A program made the position numbers and the translations under genes. Under the pieces are notes generated by a model that saw only the letters and a list, made by a program, of their open reading frames with translations, ran no database searches and had not been told where the DNA came from. Positions 57,656 through 64,000 of a stretch of 64,000 nucleotides of DNA are shown in pieces. This DNA is from Phytophthora hibernalis (Eukaryota > Oomycota > Peronosporomycetes > Peronosporales > Peronosporaceae). Position 1 is the stretch's first letter; each line of letters begins with the position of its first letter. The stretch spans positions 2,108,001-2,172,000 of the forward strand of contig JAAKBF010000171.1 of NCBI GenBank assembly GCA_012656075.1, written 5' to 3'.

Positions 57656-58805
57656 CCTAGTGGTAACTGACGTCTTGGGTGAAGCTGCGGAGAACACTAC
57701 GGTGCTAGTAGAAGGCCTGCCTGACCTGGACGCGACGGCCCGAATCGCTCGCACGTTGTGCTGTGTACAGAGTGGTAAGCTCATTGTGGAAGTGTGTAAC
57801 GCCTCTACCGAAGACTTGGTGGTCAAGAAAGGAACCAGACTGGCTGCTGCTACCGTGGTCCCAGCTTCTGCCTTTGATCATGAGTCTGGACTCAGGCAAG
57901 GTGGTGTTCCGGCGCCTAAGGGGACGTCCTCTGACGACGCCTGGGTGGACTCGGTCATCTGTTCGGCTGCGGCTACATCGACCGAGCCTCGTGACGCTAT
58001 GCCTGGACTAGACAAAGTCATACGCGAAGACCTGAAGTTGACTTCACAGGTTCGAAGCTCGGAGAAGAACAGCGCGGGCTCCTGCGCGGGTTGCTGACTT
58101 CGTTTGGTGACATGTTTGTGGAGACCTCGATGACTCCGGGGCGAACGGATCTACTGAAGTTCTCTATTGATACCGGAACGCAAAACCCCATCAAACAGCG
58201 ACCGTATCGAGTATCCAAGGCTGAAGGAGACGTGATGGAGGCCGAAATCCAGCAGTACCTCGACCTGGGACATATACGTCCGTCAACAAGCCCGTGGTCA
58301 AGTCCAGTTCTGATGATACGAAAGCCTGACGGTGGCATTCGATTTTGTATTGATTATCGCCGCCTGAATGCTATAACTATCACGACATTTTGACGTCCTC
58401 GGTAACGCTAAGTTATTTTCTACCATGAACATCGCCTCGGGGTACTGGAACGTCCCCATGGCCGCGACCTCCGTGGAGAAAACCGCTTTCACGTGTAAGT
58501 ACGGCCTCTACGAGTGGCTAGTCATGCCATTTGGGCTGTGCAACGCTGTACCGGCTTTCGAAAGACTTATGGAAAATGTGCTCGTGGATCTCAAGTGGAG
58601 GGCATGCCTAGTCTATCTGGACGACTGTGTGGTGTTCAGTGAGGACTTCCCTACTCATCTCGTGCGACTCAAAAAAGTACTCCAGCGATTTCGATCGACA
58701 GGGTTCAAATTGAAGATGAAGAAGTGCAAGTGGGGGCGAGATCAGGTGGCGTTCCTGGGACACATAGTAACTCCATCGGGCATCCTGCCGAACCCTGAGA
58801 AGTAA
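57656..58805 (+). pseudogene. Gypsy-C reverse transcriptase
   Basis: Motifs in order: FSIDTGTQNPIKQRPYR, ARPSTSPWSSPVLMIRKPDG-like finger (58270-58330), IRFCIDYRRLNAITI, then after a one-base loss at 58388-58391 (TTTT): TMNIASGYWNVPMA, VMPFGLCNAVPAFERLM, and VYLDDCVVFSEDF with an intact YLDD catalytic box, followed by VAFLGHIVTPSGI. A second one-base loss at 58802 gives the false stop after NPEK. It is the best preserved RT in the window. Confidence 0.85.
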
Positions 58806-59660
58806 AGGCGGTAATGAACATTCAGCGTCCTCACGATCTGCACACCGTTCGGACCTTCCTGGGATTGCCAAGCTACTTTAGACGCTACATTCCGGGATAC
58901 GCTGGTATCTTCGCTCCTATCGAGAGACTTAAGATGAAGGGGATGGCGTTCGAGTGGAGCGATGACTGTGATGCTGCTTTTCGACAACTGCAGAGGCGGC
59001 TGGTCGAGCCTCCCGTACTCGTTTATCCCGACTTCTCCAAACGCTTCAAACTCGATGTAGACTCGTCTAAGTTGGCGGTTGGAGCGTGTCTAATGCAGTC
59101 TGTCGATGGGCGTGACCGAGTTGTGGCCTACACCAGCAAACTACTTGTCGGATATGAAAAGAACTGGATCTATATCCAGGATGGCACTTCAGAGATCGAA
59201 TGCTGGGGAATTGTCTGGGCTACGAGGAAGTTCCGATGTTACGTTGATCGGCAAGAATTCGACCTCTACACTGACCACAAGGTGCTGGTCTGGGTGTTCA
59301 ACGAGACGAGCCGCACCAGCAACGCTAAACTCGCTAGGTGGGCAATGGAATTGTCCCAGTTACGCTTCAAGGTGTTCCACAAGGCTGGCACGTCGATGGG
59401 GCACGCCGATGGACTCTCGCGACTTCACAAGGCCACCATAAATGCTCTGACCATGGCCGACCTACTGAACGACGTCGGATCGGGGGACGGGGTCGCGTTG
59501 AAGTCGGGGTGGGGCGAACTACTCGCCCGCCGCACCTTGAAGACGCAGGAGATGAGGTTCCCGGGGTGGTTCCGTCGAGGTCGGGGAGAGCCGCACCGTG
59601 GATGTTCGCGAGGCTACATCCGATGACGTCTCTCCCAAGTCATTGTCGATAAGGAAGAAG
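58806..59660 (+). pseudogene. Gypsy-C RNase H
   Basis: HDLHTVRTFLGLPSYFRRYI (connection), PVLVYPDFSKRFKLDVDSS, EIECWGIVWATRKFRCYVDR, FDLYTDHKVLVWVFNE and HKAGTSMGHADGLSRL are the expected blocks in one 270-codon frame. The frame is lost after about 59560. Confidence 0.83.
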
Positions 59661-61411
59661 AAGCTGGACTGACACAACCCGTCGTAGCTTCACCGCTTGA
59701 CGAATTTGGACTTGACCGGGAGCGGTTCGTGGAAGAACAACGCCTTACTCCGTGGATTCAAGCTCTGATTGCCTTCGTGGAGGAAGGTGCGCTGGCCCTG
59801 GACTCTCAACTGCGAGTCAGGATTCTGCAGATGGCGCCTCACTATGAAGTAAGGATCGGTGTCCTGATGAGACGCGTTCACTTACGAGCCCGTGCCGGTC
59901 ATGCTCGGACACTTAGCGTACCTGTGATACCCATCTCATTCGTGGAACCAGTGCTTCACTACTGTCACTCGGACGTCCTGACTGCCCATGCCGGCCTGAA
60001 GAAGCCGATCGACCGTGTGCGGAAACACGCCTACTGGCAGGGTTGGACAAAGGATGTGGAGGAGTACGTTCGAGTCTGTGCTACTTGCGGCAGTGGAAAA
60101 GGATACCGCTCATGGAAGAACGGGCTAATGCAACGGATGCCCGTTCAAGAGATGTCCGGACCCTTCTCGTTGCTAGTTGTTGATGCCGTGGGCCCGTTGG
60201 TTACCACACCTCGAGGCAACAAGTTCATCTTAGTGTTCGCCGACTACTACAAGCGCTGGGTCGAGGCATTTCATGTGGCTACGCTCGACTCGCTCACGTT
60301 CGTAAACGTGATGGTCGACGAGGTCATCTCCAGACATAGTGTGTCCGAACGCTTACTCAGCGATCGCGGGTCCAACTTTATCTCGGAATTGGCCCGAAGC
60401 TTCTACGAAACGCTGGCCATCAAAAAGCTCTTTGGAGCGCCTACCACCCGCAGACTCAAGGACTGGTGGAGCGATTTAACGGGACACTGCTGTGAATGCT
60501 GCGTACGTTCGTGAGCGAGGCGCAGACCGATTGGGATCTCTACTTGCCTCGCGTGTTGTTCGCCTACCGCACTTCGTACCACGAAGCATTGGGTTATTCG
60601 CCCTTTTCAGCTTGTACGGCAGGGACCCCGTGTTGCCTTTGGACCTAGCGTTTTTGAACACTAACACAGACTGGAAGAGTAACGAAGTCGCTGCCTACCG
60701 GAGGCGTCTATATCTCTCGCTTCGGGACACGCGTCGGCTGGTGGAAAGGCAGCTTCTAAAGGCACAAGACCGACACGGACGTCGTCTGGGAGGTCAAGTC
60801 GTGACTACTTTTACGGAAGGAGATGCTGTATGGGTCTACCAGTACTTCAGAGCTCGTCGTGGTGAACGAAAGACAAAGAAGCTGGCGTTTGCTTGGCACG
60901 GACCGTACCGGATCACGGGGAAGGTAGCCGAGAACGCTTACAGTGTTGCCATTCCGACTCACCCGAAGAAGGTCGTCACAGTAAACGTGAACCGCCTCAA
61001 GAAGTTCAGGGACGTTGGAGTCGTCCTTTTCCCTCCGAGGTGCCGGCGGAAGTACACACCCAACCTGGGCAGGATGACAATGGCCCTTTGGACGAAGACG
61101 ACCTACCTTCGGCGAGCTACGTGGAGCGCCTGACTATTGGAGGCGAGGAAACTGCTTACTCCGGCGTGAGCTCACCCGTGGTGGACATACTGGCCAAGCG
61201 CAAGAAGAACCGAGTGGAGCAGCACTTGGTGCTCATGGCGACTTACGAAACGTGTTGGCGGCCTACGACTACGCTCCTGCCGGACTACGCCGTGCTTATA
61301 AGGGCGTTCGAGAATGAGCGCAGGGCTGAGGCTGATTTGCCCGCATTGAGACGGAGAGTTCGACTGGAAGAAGCGAACGCTGCTGTCGAGGAAGATGAGT
61401 TGCTCTTTTAG
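59661..61411 (+). pseudogene. Gypsy-C integrase with C-terminal chromo-like domain
   Basis: Zinc region: HYCHSDVLTAHAGLKK and VRVCATCGSGKGY. Core: D in SLLVVDAVGPLVT, D in RLLSDRGSNFIS, E in QGLVERFNGT (in the shifted frame at 60440-60490, where CGA to TGA also makes a stop). It continues DWDLYLPRVLFAYRTSYHEA, GDAVWVYQYFRARRG, KLAFAWHGPYRITGKV and VNVNRLKKF. After another frame change the tail (60893-61411) has a chromo-like block: VDILAKRKKNRVEQHLVLM and WRPTTTLLPDYAVLIRAFE. Several frame losses make it inactive as read. Confidence 0.83.
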
Positions 61412-61429
61412 CACTCCCGAGACCGTCTC

Positions 61430-61525
61430 AGGTCGCTACTAAAAGGCGACAGACGGTCGAGGACTCTGAGTGAAACGCTAAGTTAACAGTCTTGGGTCGC
61501 TACTGAATGGTGACGGACAGTCCGG
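61430..61525 (+). repeat. two diverged ~32-bp direct repeats after Gypsy-C pol
   Basis: GTCTCAGGTCGCTACTAAAA... and GTCTTGGGTCGCTACTGAAT..., about 57 bp apart, share most positions. They sit between the pol stop and the convergent antisense gene. Confidence 0.7.
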
Positions 61526-61656
61526 AACTCTCCTAGCGTGACACATGGAGAACTTCGAAATTTGAATTTGCATTATGAATGGAAAAGCACCGGTTTGGTA
61601 CCGTGCTTATATATATGAAACTACGCTGTGGAGAAAAACAAAAACAAATATGACTG

Positions 61657-63031
61657 CTAGTCGGAGTCGGAAGCCGACGGGTTCGTCTTGGTCTTCTTAC
61701 GAGCGGGCTTCTTCTTGGCGTCCTTGGCGGCGGTGTCGCTGGCTTGAGCGTCACGCTTCTTGCCACTGGTCTTCTTGTCTGTGAGGTCGAACTCCTGTTG
61801 ACTGCTGAATCGTCCCAACCTTGGGCCGTGTACGAGTCGTCCGCGTGTTGGAAAGGAGCGTACCCAGGGGTTTTGGCCTCCTTCTTGGTGAGCGGCGGAA
61901 CCTGGGAACAGACGTATTTGCCGGAGCGGCGCTTGGGCTCCATCCGATCTCGGACCTTCTGAATGCGGTTGCTCTCACAGAGATTCTTCCAGACGCCTGT
62001 CGTACGGTCCCCTACCCAGTACTGCGGAACGTTGCGAGTCGACGAGATGTCGAGAAGGACACGAGCCAACGCCTTGTCGCTGAGACGGTTCTCCTCTTTC
62101 ATTGAATCAGGGTCGAGAGCGTTGGTGAGCTCTAACAACGCGGGTAAATTGTAAAAACTCCTGGAGTCGAGCTTGAAAGGCTTCAGAGCATTCGCCACCT
62201 TCACCTCGAACGCTACTCGATCGCGGCGGTACAGGTCCGTGAGGCTCGAGATCGTGGGTCCCGAGTAACTCTTCGCGACGGCCGAGTTTTTGCCGGGCTG
62301 CCCACCCCACCAAAACAGTTGGTGGTTCTTGCTGAGCTCGAGGCGACGAAGAAACCCGTAGTAGCCCCAGTACTCGATGCACAAACTCGTGAATCGTAGG
62401 CGCTCGCAGGACGCCGCCATCTTGTGTTTGCGGCGTTGACATTGAGCCAATTGCGACGCCAAAGGAGCATTCAGGCCCCACTCCCAGAACGTCGGACGGT
62501 GGACCATCCAGAATCGCCAGTGGGCGAGGTGCAGCGCGGGGTACGTCGACGGGTTGTACCAGAGGCGAACGCCCACCCAGGAGTACGCCTTCTCGTACGG
62601 CGAGACCTTCAAGTCGATCGCCTCCTGATGAATCTTGATCAGTGCGTTGCGAACGGCGTTGGGCGTCTTGTCCGCGAGCTTAAAATTGAACGGCAGCGTT
62701 GCGCGAGCGGGAACGGGAGCACCATCAGAGATTGAGAAGCGAGGATGAGCCGTCAGTCCTGTGCTGGCGCGCTGTCGGGCTGGATCACAACCACCCCGCT
62801 CAACGCTTCGTCGGCCTTGCCCGTCTCGTCGATCACAGCCTCCGCGATGTCGTCTAGGATCTCGAGCCCGAGAGAACCCTCATTGGCGGCGAGGACTCGC
62901 CGGAACTCCGTGAAGAACGCTACCTTCGCCTCTTTCAGGGCGATGGCGGTGGGAGCTTGAGCCGCGTCCTCCTCCTCTGCGTCAATCAGCCCTTGCAGAC
63001 GCTTCAGCAGGTCGGCCTTGTTGTTGGCCAT
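61657..63031 (-). CDS. unrecognised 458-residue protein with Lys-rich tail, convergent with Gypsy-C pol
   Basis: It starts at ATG 63031 (MANNKADLLKRLQGLIDAEE). A first acidic helical part ends QPDSAPAQD, then the frame shifts. The main part has many Trp and aromatic residues (KAYSWVGVRLWYNPSTYPAL, WRFWMVHRPTFWEWGLN, YWGYYGFLRRLELSKNHQLF, VPQYWVGDRTTGVWKNLCES), and the C-terminus is basic (KKRDAQASDTAAKDAKKKPA). Two one-base losses (near 62753 and 61803) must be allowed; the total is then exactly 459 codons. I do not recognise a family. Its position beside pol and its basic tail suggest a nucleic-acid-binding accessory protein of a retroelement, possibly like the antisense extra ORFs of some plant Gypsy (Tat) elements, but this is inference. 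Confidence 0.6.
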
Positions 63032-63378
63032 CTCGGGATCTCATGGTTAGCGGGCAGGAGGTCTCGTGGTAGCTCTTTCGAAGTCGTGAATGAGAGACAG
63101 GTGTTGACGTCTCCCGGAAGAACGGGAACGCTGCGACTGGGTCCAAAAACCGAAGAAAAGTGAAACCGTGAACTTGATGGGCGTAAGTCGATCGCTGACC
63201 GAATCGAACCCTCTCAAAGGCTCAACCCGGCTACTACATGGGTGCCCCAACTTCGAGGTGATGGAGAGCAAGTGACGCTTAGAGCTGAGTGACTGGTCCC
63301 TACGAACGGTTTCTGGAGAACGTACTTGGCCATGTGACACTCTGCAACTCGCCTGCTACCGAACGACCCCGCTTCAAC
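63032..63378. promoter_or_regulatory. divergent spacer between two unrecognised frames, possible LTR-type sequence
   Basis: This 347-bp gap separates the starts of the Lys-tailed gene (minus) and the membrane-segment frame (plus). At 63230-63255 the sequence GGCTACTACA/TGGGTGCCCCAAC resembles an LTR end (CA) followed by a TGG-type primer site, but the tRNA match is not convincing and no LTR partner is visible. Confidence 0.3.
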
Positions 63379-64000
63379 ATGGATCTGCTAACGGCCGTAG
63401 GCCTTGAAGAACACGCTCGGCTGCGCAGCTGGCTTTTGCTGCATCGCCACTTGGGTACTTTCGACCCCGATACGCAACGTCGCCTGGACGTTCCTGAAGG
63501 AAGCGTGGCGAGTAGCGTACCTGAACGGAAGCATGGGATGTGCTTTCATCTCCCGTTACCAAGAGGTGCTCCGCAACCGAGAGCTACGACGACTGCAGGG
63601 CATCGACTACGCCTACGCGCTATGGAGCTCCCTGTTCGTCGTGCCGGTCCAAGAGCTGATGGAAAACGAGGAGGCTTACGGTCGCTACGGCCGAATGCTT
63701 CGCAGCTGGTGGAAAGCGTTTCACGCCACCTTCAGCGACTTCATTCCGGATTTGCTGCTGCGCACGGGACGCTCCTGCGCTCGGTACTGGTGGGCTTCAC
63801 TGGAAGCCATAGTCGCTGTGTGGGACCGCTGCTTTGCTGTCGCCCATGGGGTCTGCTGGGTGCTTCTACTCTTCCTATCGATGATGGTGCACATACACAT
63901 GGCGACTTATGACCTACTTGAGTTCCTGCTATGCGGCACTACTGGGGTCGCCGTGGCGGTGGTCTGTCTGAGTATTTGGGACTTCGCGCTGGATTGGGTG
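63379..64000 (+). CDS. unrecognised reading frame with C-terminal hydrophobic segments, runs off the window
   Basis: ATG at 63379 opens MDLLTAVGLEEHARLRSWLL. At about 63484 a frame change leads into a frame open from about 63401 to the window end: WTFLKEAWRVAYLNGSMG, YQEVLRNRELRRLQGIDYAY, GRMLRSWWKAFHATFSDFIP. Two strongly hydrophobic stretches follow (CWVLLLFLSMMVHIHM and TTGVAVAVVCLSIWDFAL) that look like membrane segments. No family is recognised. The codon use and aromatic content resemble the neighbouring Lys-tailed gene, which starts 347 bp away in the other direction. It may be a retroelement accessory gene or a host gene. Partial at the right edge. Confidence 0.5.

Noticed and set aside
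63230..63260. LTR end plus TGGGTGCCCCAAC primer site as the start of another retrotransposon
   Set aside because: The complementary tRNA 3' end would have too few bases between the T-loop and CCA, and no LTR copy is visible. Kept only as a low-confidence note.

Overview
This window looks like a piece of an oomycete nuclear genome, most likely Phytophthora or a close relative. The evidence is short GT-AG introns of 66-81 bp, a very compact island of host genes, and a dense mix of Ty3/Gypsy, Ty1/Copia, piggyBac, pogo, Harbinger, Mutator-like and hAT-type elements. No bacterial gene signals are seen. I had no database access, so family names come from motifs that can be read in the sequence.

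Layout. 1-2110 is degenerate sequence. A chromodomain Gypsy element (2577-8207) with clear LTRs and a 5-bp target-site duplication (TSD) splits a small minus-strand host reading frame. 8506-18741 is the only host gene island. It holds a minus-strand coiled-coil/leucine-rich protein (8506-11285), a plus-strand 1,649-residue secreted multidomain protein (11342-16362), and a minus-strand five-exon DUF4954-type beta-helix protein (16522-18741). The first two start 56 bp apart, head to head. The last two end 159 bp apart, tail to tail. 19101-21571 is a Harbinger-type element. 21869-22593 is a short hAT-type element with a perfect 8-bp TSD. 23.4-24.5 kb is a Tc1-like transposase relic. 24.6-30.9 kb is a Mutator-like element that also encodes a Ulp1 cysteine protease, interrupted by a piggyBac element (27054-30079). 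31.5-38.1 kb is a patchwork of Gypsy fragments in both orientations.

40.8-61.4 kb is the most striking part. The first half of a pogo-type transposase (41578-42243, plus strand) is followed by the gag half of a Gypsy element on the minus strand. A second piggyBac (47084-50590) and a Copia fragment come next. Then come the second half of the pogo transposase (minus strand) and the pol half of the Gypsy element (plus strand). A single inversion of about 13.5 kb (about 42249-55726) explains both broken elements at once; one end lies in the pogo gene and the other in a minisatellite inside the Gypsy gag-pol. The right edge (61657-64000) holds two unrecognised divergent reading frames beside the Gypsy pol: a lysine-tailed 458-residue protein on the minus strand, and a membrane-segment protein that runs off the window.

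Sequence quality. The coiled-coil gene, the secreted-protein gene and the lysine-tailed gene each become open, with lengths divisible by three, if 1, 6 and 2 single-base losses are allowed. Most of these sit in short homopolymers. The DUF4954 gene needs none. Either the underlying sequence has deletion errors or some of these genes are recently dead.
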